64,000 nucleotides of DNA from Variovorax sp. EL159. GTDB taxonomy: Bacteria > Pseudomonadota > Gammaproteobacteria > Burkholderiales > Burkholderiaceae_C. Below, piece after piece: positions 15,459 through 24,166 of the stretch; positions within the stretch are counted from its first letter, which is position 1; each line of letters opens with the position of its first letter. The stretch lies in assembly GCF_900100965.1 (NCBI RefSeq), contig NZ_FMUJ01000002.1:1175869-1239868 (forward strand). Reading direction: 5' to 3'. Below the pieces are notes generated by a model. The model searched no databases. It saw only the letters and a list, made by a program, of their open reading frames with translations, and was not told the origin of the DNA. A program made the translations under genes and the position numbers.

Positions 15459-15833
15459 ATGCGCCGCTGGCTTCTGATCTTCCTGCTGTTCCTGCTCCCG
15501 TTCCAGCTCAGCTGGGCGGCGTCGGCGGCGTACTGCCAGCATGAGCGCGACACGCAGCCCCAGCACTGGGGCCACCACGAAGACGAGCGGGGCGGCACCG
15601 ATCGCACGCACACTGGCGACGGTGCCAAGAAAGACACCGGCACCCAGCCGGGCGCGGCGGCCGGCCATTGCACGGTCAGCCATTTCGGCCACGCCCAGCA
15701 CACCGACCTGACCGCGGGCGAACTGCCCGCGCTGCCGGGGCTCTCGCAGCTTCCGCGTGCCTTGACCGCCGAGGCCTTCGTCTCGCACATCTCCGACGTT
15801 CCGGTCCGTCCCGACTGGTCTCTTGCCGTCTGA
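15459..15833 (+). CDS. czcI: CzcI-like periplasmic regulator of czc efflux
   Basis: A 124-residue protein with a signal peptide (MRRWLLIFLLFLLPFQLSWA, cleaved near residue 20-23) and a short His/Asp/Cys-containing mature part (AAYCQHERD, HWGHHEDE, HCTVSHFGHAQH) suited to metal binding. The N-terminus through YCQHE is typical of CzcI, the small first gene of czc operons in Cupriavidus and relatives, proposed to modulate metal-dependent induction. It is first in the czcICBAD cluster. No clear Shine-Dalgarno precedes the ATG. Confidence 0.8.
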   Translation: MRRWLLIFLLFLLPFQLSWAASAAYCQHERDTQPQHWGHHEDERGGTDRTHTGDGAKKDTGTQPGAAAGHCTVSHFGHAQHTDLTAGELPALPGLSQLPRALTAEAFVSHISDVPVRPDWSLAV

Positions 15834-15893
15834 TTCGGCGAGAGAACACAACCCCACTGATCGTCTTTTTCATCAGCTGAGCTCTCGCCGAAT
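15833..15893 (+). repeat. Large perfect inverted repeat between czcI and czcC
   Basis: A 12-bp arm, ATTCGGCGAGAG (15833-15844), is perfectly complemented by CTCTCGCCGAAT (15882-15893), enclosing 37 bases that contain a CTTTTTC run and a small inner CTGA/TCAG pair. It begins at the czcI stop region and ends 36 bp before czcC, so the transcript would fold there. It may adjust the czcI to czcCBA ratio. Confidence 0.6.
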
Positions 15894-15929
15894 TCGTCCG
15901 TCCGTTGTTTCGCAACCCAGGAGAATTCG

Positions 15930-17309
15930 ATGCGCACGCTCTTCGTGCCGCTGGCCGTCTTGGCCTTGGCGGTACCCCCGGCCTATTCACAGTCGCCACA
16001 GTCGTCACAGTCACTGCAGCCACAGACCTCGACTGTTGCCGGCACCCAGTCTTCCCAGCCATCGTCCCGGCCAGCCGCCAGGACGCTGGAGCCCGCGGGC
16101 CCGCTGACCCTGCACAGCGCCGTTTCGATGGTGCTGCAGTCCAACCCCAGCCTGTCCGCCGCCGTGCGCGAGCAGGAAGCCACCGAAGGCGCCATCGTTC
16201 AGGCCGGCGCCTGGCCCAACCCGGTGTTGAGCGCACAGGTGGAAGACCTGCGCCGCGACAACCGGACCACCACCGTGCAGCTGGGCCAGCCCATCGAGCT
16301 GGGCGGCAAGCGCGCGGCCCGCGTGACGGCGGCGGAACGCGCGCGCGACCAGGCCGCGTCGGCGCTGGTCGCGCGGCGCTCCGAGTTGCGCGCCTTGACC
16401 GTCACGGCCTTCTTCGACGTGCTCACCGCCCAGGAGCGCCTGCGGCTGGCGCAGGATTCCCTGGGCCTTGCACAAACCGCCACCCGCGCCGCCACCAACC
16501 GCGTGGCGGCCGGCAAGGTCTCGCCGCTGGAAGAAACCAGGGCGCGCGTGGCCGAGTCCGGCACGCGTGTCGAGCTGCTGCAGGCCGAGGGCACGCTGCG
16601 CTCGGCGCGCCAGCAATTGGCTGCGCTGTGGGGCAACCCGAACCCGCGCTTCACGCTGGCCGATGGCACCGTCGATCAGTTGCCGGTGGTCGCGACGTCG
16701 AAGGACGTGGAAGGCCGCTTCTTCGCGGCGCCCGTGTTGCGGCAGGCGCGGCTCGAGATCGAGCGGCGCGAGGCGCTGTCGAGCCTGGAGCGCGCCAAGC
16801 GCGTGCCTGACGTCACGGTGTCGCTGGGCGTCAAGCGGGTGCCGGCACCCACCGAAACCGAAGGCGCCAACGCCAGCAGCAGCCGTCGCAACCAGGTGGT
16901 GGTGGGCGTGTCGATTCCGTTGCCGATCTTCGACACCAACCGGGGCAACCTGGCCGAAGCCCTGAGCCGCGAGGAAAAGGCACGCGACGACCTCGCCGCC
17001 GCCGAGCTGCAACTGGGTGCCGACGTGGCGCAGGCCATCGAGCGCCTGCGCTCGGCGCGCGCCACCGCCGAGACCCTGCAGCGCGACGCGCTGCCCGGTG
17101 CCGAGACCGCCTTCAAGGCCGCCACCAAGGGCTTCGAGCTGGGCAAGTTCAGCTTTCTCGAAGCGCTGGATGCGCAACGCACGCTGTTCCAGGTGCGCAC
17201 GCAGTACCTGGTCGCGCTGGCCGATGCCTACCGCGCGTCCGGCGATCTCGACCGGCTGCTGGGCACCGAAGGCGACGAAACACCGAACGCGACGCCACCC
17301 GCGCGCTGA
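15930..17309 (+). CDS. czcC: Outer-membrane efflux protein CzcC
   Basis: A 459-residue TolC-family outer-membrane factor. A signal peptide (about residues 1-20, ending AYSQ) precedes two OEP repeats with long helices; the sequence LHSAVSMVLQSNPSLSAAVREQ, GAWPNPVLSAQVEDLR and QPIELGGKRAARV are typical of CzcC/CusC-type proteins, and a second repeat starts near residue 290 (RRNQVVVGVSIPLPIFDTN). It forms the outer channel of the CzcCBA complex. A good ribosome site (CAGGAG) lies eight bases before the ATG. It is followed after 21 bp by czcB. Confidence 0.92.
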   Translation: MRTLFVPLAVLALAVPPAYSQSPQSSQSLQPQTSTVAGTQSSQPSSRPAARTLEPAGPLTLHSAVSMVLQSNPSLSAAVREQEATEGAIVQAGAWPNPVLSAQVEDLRRDNRTTTVQLGQPIELGGKRAARVTAAERARDQAASALVARRSELRALTVTAFFDVLTAQERLRLAQDSLGLAQTATRAATNRVAAGKVSPLEETRARVAESGTRVELLQAEGTLRSARQQLAALWGNPNPRFTLADGTVDQLPVVATSKDVEGRFFAAPVLRQARLEIERREALSSLERAKRVPDVTVSLGVKRVPAPTETEGANASSSRRNQVVVGVSIPLPIFDTNRGNLAEALSREEKARDDLAAAELQLGADVAQAIERLRSARATAETLQRDALPGAETAFKAATKGFELGKFSFLEALDAQRTLFQVRTQYLVALADAYRASGDLDRLLGTEGDETPNATPPAR

Positions 17310-17330
17310 CCGACAAGGAACCAACAGACC

Positions 17331-18737
17331 ATGAACACAAAAGAACGTCAATCGCTCGCCGAACGCGTCGGCAAGAAGCAGTGGCTCGCCATCGTGGCGG
17401 TGCTTGTCGTGGGGCTCGGCGTCGGCGCGCTGATCCTGCGCACGGCGCCCGCCAAGCCCGAGGCGGCCGGCCATTCGGAAGCGGCCGGACACGGCGACGG
17501 CGAGCACCACGAAGAGGGCGGGAAGCAAGGCAAGGAAGAGGGCAAGGACCACGACCACAGCCACGCCGAGGCCAAGGGGCATGCCGACAAGGAGCATCAC
17601 GAGGAGGCTGCGGGAGAGAAGGGTGCCGAGGCACCGAAGGCAGAGAAGACCGAGCAGGGCAAGGAAGCGGGTGAGCCCGCGAAGGCCTCCGCCGAGCACA
17701 AGGAAGACGAAGAAACCATCGCCTTTACCGACGAGCAGATCAAGGCCGCCGGCATGGCGATCGAGAACGCCGGCCCCGCGCGCATCAAGTCGTCGCTGCA
17801 ACTGCCTGGCGAGATCAAGTTCAACGAAGACCGCACGGCGCACGTGGTGCCGCGCGTGGCGGGCGTGGTCGACAGCGTGTCGGCCAACCTGGGGCAGGAG
17901 GTCAAGCGCGGCCAGGTGCTGGCCGTGCTGTCGAGCCCGGCACTGTCGGAGCAGCGCAGCGCATTGCAGTCGGCCCAGCGCCGGCTGGAGCTGGCGCGCA
18001 CCACCTACGAACGCGAGAAGAAGCTGTGGGAAGAAAAGATCTCTCCGCAGCAGGACTACCTGGCCGCCCAGCAGGCGATGCAGGAGTCGCAGATTGCCGT
18101 GGCCAATGCCAACCAGAAGCTGCTGGCACTGGGCGCCACGCCGGGCGCGTCGGCCCTCGGCCGCTACGAGCTGCGCGCGCCCTTCGATGGCATGGTGGTC
18201 GAAAAGCACATCTCGCTCGGCGAGTCGGTGGGCGAGGCGGTCAACGTCTTCACCATCTCCGACCTCTCGACCGTGTGGGCCGAGATCAGCGTGGCCGCCA
18301 ACAACCTGAACCTGGTGCGCATCGGCGAGCCGGTGAGCATCCGTTCGAGTGCCTTCGACCAGACGGCCAGCGGCACGGTGTCGTACGTGGGCTCGCTGAT
18401 CGGCGCGCAGACGCGCACCGCCACCGCACGCGTCACGCTGACCAACCCGCAGCGCATCTGGCGCCCGGGCCTGTTCGTGAATGTCGAGCTGGTGTCGTCC
18501 GAGGCGCAGGTGCCCATCACCGTGGCGGCGGACGCGGTGCAGACGGTGGAAGAAAAGCCCACCGTCTTCCTCAAGGTACCCGGCGGCTTCCTGCCGCAGC
18601 ACGTGCAGACCGGCCGCAGCGACGGCCAGCGCATCGAGATCGTGAGCGGCCTGAAGCCCGGCACCGCCTACGCCGCCAGCGGCAGCTTCGTCGTGAAGTC
18701 GCAGCAGGGCAAGAGCTCGGCCACGCACACCCACTGA
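17331..18737 (+). CDS. czcB: Periplasmic adaptor CzcB
   Basis: A 468-residue membrane-fusion protein linking CzcA to CzcC. It has an N-terminal membrane anchor (about residues 17-36), a highly charged His/Glu/Lys linker (about 45-125, with repeats such as GEHHEEGG and HDHSHAEAKGHADKEHHEE), a barrel-sandwich and alpha-hairpin region (HVVPRVAGVVDSVSANLGQE onwards) and a C-terminal beta-barrel (WRPGLFVNVEL). The His-rich linker could collect Zn or Co in the periplasm. The linker is low-complexity, so its length may vary between strains. czcA starts 10 bp after its stop. Confidence 0.92.
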   Translation: MNTKERQSLAERVGKKQWLAIVAVLVVGLGVGALILRTAPAKPEAAGHSEAAGHGDGEHHEEGGKQGKEEGKDHDHSHAEAKGHADKEHHEEAAGEKGAEAPKAEKTEQGKEAGEPAKASAEHKEDEETIAFTDEQIKAAGMAIENAGPARIKSSLQLPGEIKFNEDRTAHVVPRVAGVVDSVSANLGQEVKRGQVLAVLSSPALSEQRSALQSAQRRLELARTTYEREKKLWEEKISPQQDYLAAQQAMQESQIAVANANQKLLALGATPGASALGRYELRAPFDGMVVEKHISLGESVGEAVNVFTISDLSTVWAEISVAANNLNLVRIGEPVSIRSSAFDQTASGTVSYVGSLIGAQTRTATARVTLTNPQRIWRPGLFVNVELVSSEAQVPITVAADAVQTVEEKPTVFLKVPGGFLPQHVQTGRSDGQRIEIVSGLKPGTAYAASGSFVVKSQQGKSSATHTH

Positions 18738-18747
18738 GGACGCCCGC

Positions 18748-21700
18748 ATGTTCGAACGAATCATCCGCTTCTCGATAGAGCAGCGCTGGCTGATCCTGCT
18801 GGCCGTGCTCGGCATGGCCGCGCTCGGTGTCTTCAGCTACCAGAAGCTGCCCATCGATGCGGTGCCCGACATCACCAACGTGCAGGTGCAGATCAACACC
18901 GCCGCGCCCGGCTACTCGCCGCTGGAGGCGGAGCAGCGCGTGACCTACCCGATCGAAACCGTCATGGCCGGCCTGCCCGGCCTGCAGCAGACCCGTTCGC
19001 TCTCGCGCTACGGCCTGTCGCAGGTGACGGTGATCTTCGAGGACGGGACCGACATCTACTTCGCGCGGCAGCTCGTCAACGAGCGCATCCAGTCGGCGCG
19101 CGAGAAGATGCCGCGCGGCGTGTCGCCCGTGATCGGACCCATCTCGACCGGCCTGGGCGAGATCTACCTGTGGACTGTCGAGGCCGAGGAGGGCGCGAAG
19201 AAGGCCGACGGCAAGCCCTACACCCCGACCGACCTGCGCGAGATCCAGGACTGGATCATCAAGCCGCAACTGCGCAACGTGACGGGCGTGACCGAGATCA
19301 ACTCCATCGGCGGCTACGCCAAGGAGTTCCAGATCGCACCCGATCCGGCCAAGCTGCTGGCCCACGGCCTCACCATGACCGACCTGGTCACCGCGCTGGA
19401 GCGCAACAACGCCAACGTGGGCGCGGGCTACATCGAAAAGCGCGGCGAGCAATACCTCATTCGCGCGCCGGGACAGGTCAAGTCGGCGGAAGACATCGGC
19501 AACGTGATCCTGGGCAATGCCAACGGCGTGCCGCTGCGCGTGCAGGACGTGGCCGAGGTCGGCATCGGCAAGGAACTGCGCACGGGCGCCGCCACCGACA
19601 ACGGCCGCGAAGTGGTGCTGGGCACGGTGTTCATGCTGATCGGCGAGAACAGCCGCACCGTGTCGCAGGCCGTCGACAAGAAGATGCAGGAGATCAACCG
19701 CACGCTGCCCGCCGGCGTGAAGGCCGTGACGGTGTACGACCGCACGGTGCTGGTCGACAAGGCCATCGCCACCGTCAAGAAGAACCTGTTCGAGGGCGCG
19801 GTGCTGGTCATCGCGATCCTGTTCCTGTTCCTCGGCAACATCCGCGCAGCGCTGATCACCGCGCTGGTGATTCCGCTGTCGATGCTCTTCACCTTCACCG
19901 GCATGGTGAACCAGAAGATCAGCGCCAACCTCATGAGCCTGGGCGCGCTCGACTTCGGCATCATCATCGACGGCGCAGTGGTGATCGTGGAGAACTGCGT
20001 GCGAAGGCTGGCCCATGCGCAGGCCAAGTATGGAAGGCCGCTCACGCGCAGCGAGCGCTTTCATGAAGTGTTCGCGGCCTCGCAGGAGGCACGGCGCCCG
20101 CTGCTGTTCGGCCAGCTCATCATCATGATCGTGTACCTGCCGATCTTTGCGCTCACGGGCGTGGAGGGCAAGCTGTTCCACCCGATGGCCTTCACCGTGG
20201 TGATCGCGCTGCTGGGCGCGATGATCCTGTCTATCACCTTCATTCCGGCGGCCGTGGCGCTGTTCATCGGCAACAAGGTCGGCGAGAAGGAAAACCGCCT
20301 GATGCAGTGGGCCAAGCGTGGCTACGAGCCGCTGCTGACGCGCGTGATGAACGCCAAGCCGTTTGTCATCACCACGGCCGTGGTGGCGGTGCTGCTGTCG
20401 GGCCTGCTGGCCACGCGCCTGGGCACGGAGTTCGTGCCCAGCCTGAGCGAGGGTGACTTCGCCATTCAGGCGCTGCGCATTCCGGGCACCAGCCTCACGC
20501 AGTCGGTCGAGATGCAAAAGCAGCTCGAACGCACGCTGAAAGAAAAATTTCCGGAGATCGAGCGCGTGTTCGCGCGCACCGGCACGGCCGAGATCGCGTC
20601 GGACCCGATGCCGCCGAACATCTCCGACGGCTACATCATGCTCAAGCCCGAGAGCGAATGGCCCAAGCCAAAGCGCACGCGCGCCGAGATTCTTGCGGCC
20701 GTGCAGGAAGAGGTCGAGAAGCTGCCGGGCAACAACTACGAGTTCTCGCAGCCCATTCAATTGCGCTTCAACGAGTTGATCTCGGGCGTGCGCAGCGACG
20801 TTGCCGTGAAGATCTTCGGCGACGACATGGACGTGCTCAACAAGACCGCGACCGAGGTCTCGGGCGTGCTGGGCAAGATCGCCGGCGCCGCCGAAGTGAA
20901 GGTCGAGCAGACCACGGGCTTGCCGATGCTCACCGTGAACATCGACCGCAGCAAGACCGCGCGCTACGGCCTCAACGTGGGCGATGTGCAGGACGCGATT
21001 TCCATCGCGGTGGGCGGGCGCGAGTCGGGCACGCTGTTCGACGGCGACCGGCGCTTCGACATCATCGTGCGGCTGCCCGAGAACCTGCGCACCGACCTGG
21101 AGGCCATCAAGCGCCTGCCGGTAGCGCTGCCCAAGGGCGCGGGCGCGGAGGCGCAGCGCACCAGCTTCATTCCGCTGGGCGAGGTCGCCACGCTGGAGCT
21201 GGCGCCGGGGCCCAACCAGGTCAGCCGCGAGAACGGCAAGCGCCGCATCGTGGTGAGCGCGAACGTGCGTGGCCGCGACCTCGGCTCCTTCGTGGCCGAG
21301 GCCGAAGAGGCCATGCGCCAGGTGACCATTCCCACCGGCTACTGGACCGTGTGGGGCGGCCAGTACGAGAACCTCGCCTCGGCCACGCAGCGCCTGCAGG
21401 TGGTGGTGCCGGTGTCGCTGCTGCTGGTGTTCACGCTGCTGTTCGCGATGTTCGGCAACCTGAAGGACGGGCTGCTGGTGTTCACCGGCATTCCGTTCGC
21501 GCTCACGGGCGGCATCGTGGCGCTGTGGATGCGGGGCATTCCGCTGTCGATCTCGGCGGCGGTGGGCTTCATCGCGCTGTCGGGCGTGGCGGTGCTCAAC
21601 GGGTTGGTGATGATCTCGTTCATCCGCAACCTGCGCGAAGGCGGCCTGCCGCTCGATGCGGCGATCCGCGAAGGCGCGCTCACCCGCCTGCGGCCGGTGC

Positions 21701-21960
21701 TCATGACCGCGCTGGTTGCGTCGCTGGGCTTCGTGCCGATGGCCATTGCCACCGGCACGGGCGCCGAAGTGCAGCGGCCGCTGGCCACGGTGGTGATCGG
21801 CGGTATCCTCTCGTCGACCGCGCTGACGCTGCTGGTGCTTCCGCTGCTCTACCGCATTGCGCACCGGCGCGACGAAGACGAGGTGCAGGAGGAGGCGAGC
21901 GAAGACCGGAGCCACGGCGCGCCACTCGATCCTTCACTGCGGGGTTCCAATGGCACATGA
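18748..21960 (+). CDS. czcA: HME-RND metal efflux pump CzcA
   Basis: A 1070-residue RND proton/cation antiporter that drives Co/Zn/Cd efflux. The N-terminus (FERIIRFSIEQRWLILLAV) is typical. The TM4 proton-relay signature DFGIIIDGAVVIVEN places Asp at 402 and 408 and Glu at 415, the same positions reported as essential in Cupriavidus CzcA, which marks the HME1 (Zn/Co/Cd) subclass rather than the copper subclass. A late motif, FTGIPFALTGGIVALWMRG, and the C-terminal helices are complete. The last 11 bases overlap the czcD start. Confidence 0.95.
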   Translation: MFERIIRFSIEQRWLILLAVLGMAALGVFSYQKLPIDAVPDITNVQVQINTAAPGYSPLEAEQRVTYPIETVMAGLPGLQQTRSLSRYGLSQVTVIFEDGTDIYFARQLVNERIQSAREKMPRGVSPVIGPISTGLGEIYLWTVEAEEGAKKADGKPYTPTDLREIQDWIIKPQLRNVTGVTEINSIGGYAKEFQIAPDPAKLLAHGLTMTDLVTALERNNANVGAGYIEKRGEQYLIRAPGQVKSAEDIGNVILGNANGVPLRVQDVAEVGIGKELRTGAATDNGREVVLGTVFMLIGENSRTVSQAVDKKMQEINRTLPAGVKAVTVYDRTVLVDKAIATVKKNLFEGAVLVIAILFLFLGNIRAALITALVIPLSMLFTFTGMVNQKISANLMSLGALDFGIIIDGAVVIVENCVRRLAHAQAKYGRPLTRSERFHEVFAASQEARRPLLFGQLIIMIVYLPIFALTGVEGKLFHPMAFTVVIALLGAMILSITFIPAAVALFIGNKVGEKENRLMQWAKRGYEPLLTRVMNAKPFVITTAVVAVLLSGLLATRLGTEFVPSLSEGDFAIQALRIPGTSLTQSVEMQKQLERTLKEKFPEIERVFARTGTAEIASDPMPPNISDGYIMLKPESEWPKPKRTRAEILAAVQEEVEKLPGNNYEFSQPIQLRFNELISGVRSDVAVKIFGDDMDVLNKTATEVSGVLGKIAGAAEVKVEQTTGLPMLTVNIDRSKTARYGLNVGDVQDAISIAVGGRESGTLFDGDRRFDIIVRLPENLRTDLEAIKRLPVALPKGAGAEAQRTSFIPLGEVATLELAPGPNQVSRENGKRRIVVSANVRGRDLGSFVAEAEEAMRQVTIPTGYWTVWGGQYENLASATQRLQVVVPVSLLLVFTLLFAMFGNLKDGLLVFTGIPFALTGGIVALWMRGIPLSISAAVGFIALSGVAVLNGLVMISFIRNLREGGLPLDAAIREGALTRLRPVLMTALVASLGFVPMAIATGTGAEVQRPLATVVIGGILSSTALTLLVLPLLYRIAHRRDEDEVQEEASEDRSHGAPLDPSLRGSNGT

Positions 21961-22861
21961 GCATTCACACGCTGTCGGTGGCAATGAAAAGGCACTGCGC
22001 ATCGCGCTGCTGCTGACGGGGACCTACCTCGTGGCCGAGGTGATCGGCGGGCTGGTCTCGGGCAGCCTGGCGCTGCTGTCCGATGCGGCCCACATGTTCA
22101 CCGACACCGTGGCGCTGGCCATCTCGCTGACGGCCATCTGGATCGGCAAGCGGCCGGCCGACAAGCGGCGCACCTTCGGCTACTACCGCTTCGAGATCCT
22201 GGCGGCGGTGCTCAACGCGGTGCTGCTGTTCTTCGTGGCGATCTACGTGTTGTACGAGGCCTACCGGCGCATCTCGGCACCGGCCGAGATCCAGTCGACC
22301 ATGATGCTGGTGGTGGCCATCGGCGGGCTGATCGTCAACCTCATCGGCATGCGGCTGCTGGCGTCCGGCAAGGACGAGAGCCTCAACGTGAAGGGCGCGT
22401 ACCTGGAGGTATGGGCCGACATGCTGGGTTCGGTCGGCGTGATCGTCGGGGCGCTGGTGATCCGCTTCACGGGTTGGGCCTGGGTCGACTCGGTGATCGC
22501 GGTGGCCATTGGCCTGTGGGTGCTGCCGCGCACCTGGCGGCTGTTGCGCGAAAGCCTGAACGTGCTGCTCGAAGGCGTGCCCGACGACGTCGACCTGCCC
22601 GAAGTCGAGCGTGCGCTGGCCGGCAGCGCGGGCGTGGCGAGCCTGCACGACCTGCACGTGTGGGCGCTGTCCAGCGGCAAGGTGAGCCTGAGCGTGCACG
22701 TGGTGTGCACGCCCGAGGTGGGCGACATGGCGCCGCTGATGCTGCAGCTGCGCGCGATGCTGGCCGAGAAGTTCGACATCCACCATTCGACGGTGCAGGT
22801 TGAGCGCGTGCCGTGCGAGCAGGCGGCCGACAGCCACGGGTTCGGGCCGGCGCTGGCCTGA
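21950..22861 (+). CDS. czcD: Cation diffusion facilitator CzcD
   Basis: A 303-residue CDF-family exporter of Zn/Cd/Co from cytoplasm to periplasm. It has a short His-bearing N-terminus (MAHEHSHAVGG), six membrane helices with the family metal site (SLALLSDAAHMFTDTVAL in TM2 with the H-x3-D pair, and the TM5 pair in LEVWADMLGSVGV), and a cytoplasmic C-terminal domain with VHDLHVW-like (LHDLHVWALSSGKVSLSVHV). The ATG at 21950 overlaps the czcA stop by 11 bases, indicating coupling as last gene of the cluster. Confidence 0.93.
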   Translation: MAHEHSHAVGGNEKALRIALLLTGTYLVAEVIGGLVSGSLALLSDAAHMFTDTVALAISLTAIWIGKRPADKRRTFGYYRFEILAAVLNAVLLFFVAIYVLYEAYRRISAPAEIQSTMMLVVAIGGLIVNLIGMRLLASGKDESLNVKGAYLEVWADMLGSVGVIVGALVIRFTGWAWVDSVIAVAIGLWVLPRTWRLLRESLNVLLEGVPDDVDLPEVERALAGSAGVASLHDLHVWALSSGKVSLSVHVVCTPEVGDMAPLMLQLRAMLAEKFDIHHSTVQVERVPCEQAADSHGFGPALA

Positions 22862-23010
22862 GCGCGAACCTGGCCGCATCGATCAGCGGTTTCTGCGGCG
22901 AGAATCCGGTGGGCCGCGGCCTTCCGCAAGGCGCATGAATCTGCGTTGGAAGAGGGCACGTCTCGTTGTGCATGCAACGGGCTGGCGGCCCGATTCACAA
23001 CGACAGATCG

Positions 23011-23391
23011 ATGGGCAACTACAACCAATCTTCAACCGGGGCGCGCAGGACGGAAGCGCCGCCCCAGCAGCGCCGAAGGGTCCATGGCGGCTCGGCGTCG
23101 CAGCCGCCGATGGCCTTGTTCGATGCCGCCGCGCATGCCGCCCCCGCGCCTCGCGAGCCCCGTGTCCGAACCTGGCGATCGACGCTGGTCGGCGCGGCCA
23201 TCGGCATGGGCATCGTCCTGGCGTTTGCCATGAAGTGGCTCATGAGCTACCAGATCGACAGCGCGGAAGCGCGCCGCGTGCAGGAGAAAGCCATGCGGGC
23301 GGCCGCCGCGCATTGCTATGAGCAGACGTCGAACGCAGCGATCAACGCCTGCCTGAAGGACGTCGAGGCCCGGAGCGCTCCGGCGCCATGA
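23011..23391 (+). CDS. Hypothetical single-pass membrane protein
   Basis: A 126-residue protein of unknown function. Residues 1-50 are polar, rich in Gln/Arg/Pro/Ala; one hydrophobic segment lies at about 66-86 (TLVGAAIGMGIVLAFAMKWLM); the last 40 residues form a likely helix containing two cysteines (HCYEQTSNAAINACLKDVE) that could form a disulfide on the far side of the membrane. The ATG at 23011 is favoured over 22966 on composition. Its stop codon abuts the terminator of the convergent mogA gene. No family was recognised. Confidence 0.55.
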   Translation: MGNYNQSSTGARRTEAPPQQRRRVHGGSASQPPMALFDAAAHAAPAPREPRVRTWRSTLVGAAIGMGIVLAFAMKWLMSYQIDSAEARRVQEKAMRAAAAHCYEQTSNAAINACLKDVEARSAPAP

Positions 23392-23412
23392 AAAAAGGGG
23401 GCGTTCGCCCCC
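23391..23412 (-). terminator. Intrinsic terminator of mogA
   Basis: On the minus strand a GGGGGC - GAAC - GCCCCC hairpin (23412-23397) is followed directly by TTTTTT (23396-23391), a textbook Rho-independent terminator 30 bases after the mogA stop. Confidence 0.85.
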
Positions 23413-23442
23413 ATCTCTTGTCTTCGCCGGAGGCCGTTCGCC

Positions 23443-24030
23443 TCAGCGTGAGCGGATCGCCGACTTCGGCCTGAAGGCCTTGCAGACCGCGTCGTCGGTT
23501 TCCATGTACGGCCCGCCGATCAGGTCGATGCAATACGGCACCGCCGCGAAGATGCCCGGCACGAGCTGCGTACCGTCCGCATCCTTCAGCCCTTCGAGCG
23601 TTTCCGCGATCGACTTGGGCTGCCCCGGCAGGTTGATGATCAGGCTCTTGTCGCGGATCACCGCCACCTGGCGCGACAGGATCGCGGTCGGCACGAAGCG
23701 CAGGCTGATCTGGCGCATCTGCTCGCCGAAGCCGGGCATTTCCTTGTGGGCGACGGCCAGCGTGGCTTCGGGCGTCACGTCCCGCAGGGCGGGGCCGGTG
23801 CCGCCGGTGGTGAGCACCAGCGAGCAGCCGGCGTCGACCAGCTCGATCAGCGCGGCGCTGATGCCAGCGGCCTCGTCGGGAATCAGGCGGGGCTCGAATT
23901 CGATCGGGTTCTTCAGCGCCCGGCCGAGCCATTCCTTCAGCGAGGGCAGGCCCTTGTCTTCGTAGGTGCCGCTTGAGGCGCGGTCGCTGATCGAGACGAT
24001 GCCGATGCGGACGGGGTCGAACGCGCTCAT
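23443..24030 (-). CDS. mogA: Molybdopterin adenylyltransferase MogA
   Basis: A 195-residue MoCF-domain protein that adenylates molybdopterin before Mo insertion. It shows the MogA N-terminus (VRIGIVSISDRASSGTYEDKG), the nucleotide-binding LVLTTGGTGPALRDVTPEAT loop (about residues 70-89), and the C-terminal region LINLPGQPKSIAETLEGL. Molybdopterin is needed by the nitrate reductase encoded at 49-52 kb, though the two are not linked. The ATG at 24030 begins the conserved sequence; the frame upstream runs into a dispersed repeat. Confidence 0.9.
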   Translation of the reverse strand: MSAFDPVRIGIVSISDRASSGTYEDKGLPSLKEWLGRALKNPIEFEPRLIPDEAAGISAALIELVDAGCSLVLTTGGTGPALRDVTPEATLAVAHKEMPGFGEQMRQISLRFVPTAILSRQVAVIRDKSLIINLPGQPKSIAETLEGLKDADGTQLVPGIFAAVPYCIDLIGGPYMETDDAVCKAFRPKSAIRSR

Positions 24031-24043
24031 GGTCTTGCGCCTT

Positions 24044-24158
24044 CCCCTTCCGGGGGAAGGTGGGGACGGGGGCACTCGGCCTTCGATGAAGCACTGCGCA
24101 CGATCAGAGGCCGTCGTGCCCCCACCCCGGCCCTCCCCCGGAAGGGGAGGGAGAAAGA
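24044..24158. repeat. Dispersed GC-rich palindromic repeat, copy 1
   Basis: Two inverted arms (CTTCCCCTTCCGGGGGAAGG from 24049 and its near-complement ending GGAAGGGGAGGG at about 24152) flank a 40-bp centre. It fills the mogA-darP gap. Related elements are at 49.2, 52.1-52.2 and 57.5-57.6 kb. Confidence 0.7.
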
Positions 24159-24166
24159 CAGGGGGC

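Noticed and set aside
18571..21915. A 1114-codon open frame antisense to czcA
   Set aside because: Composition is Arg/His/Gln/Ala-rich without recognisable domains, it mirrors czcA codon periodicity, and czcA matches its family end to end. It is a high-GC antisense artefact.
24044..24158. CRISPR or IS remnant
   Set aside because: Two inverted arms only, no spacer periodicity, no transposase fragment, no target duplication; it fits a REP-like dispersed repeat.
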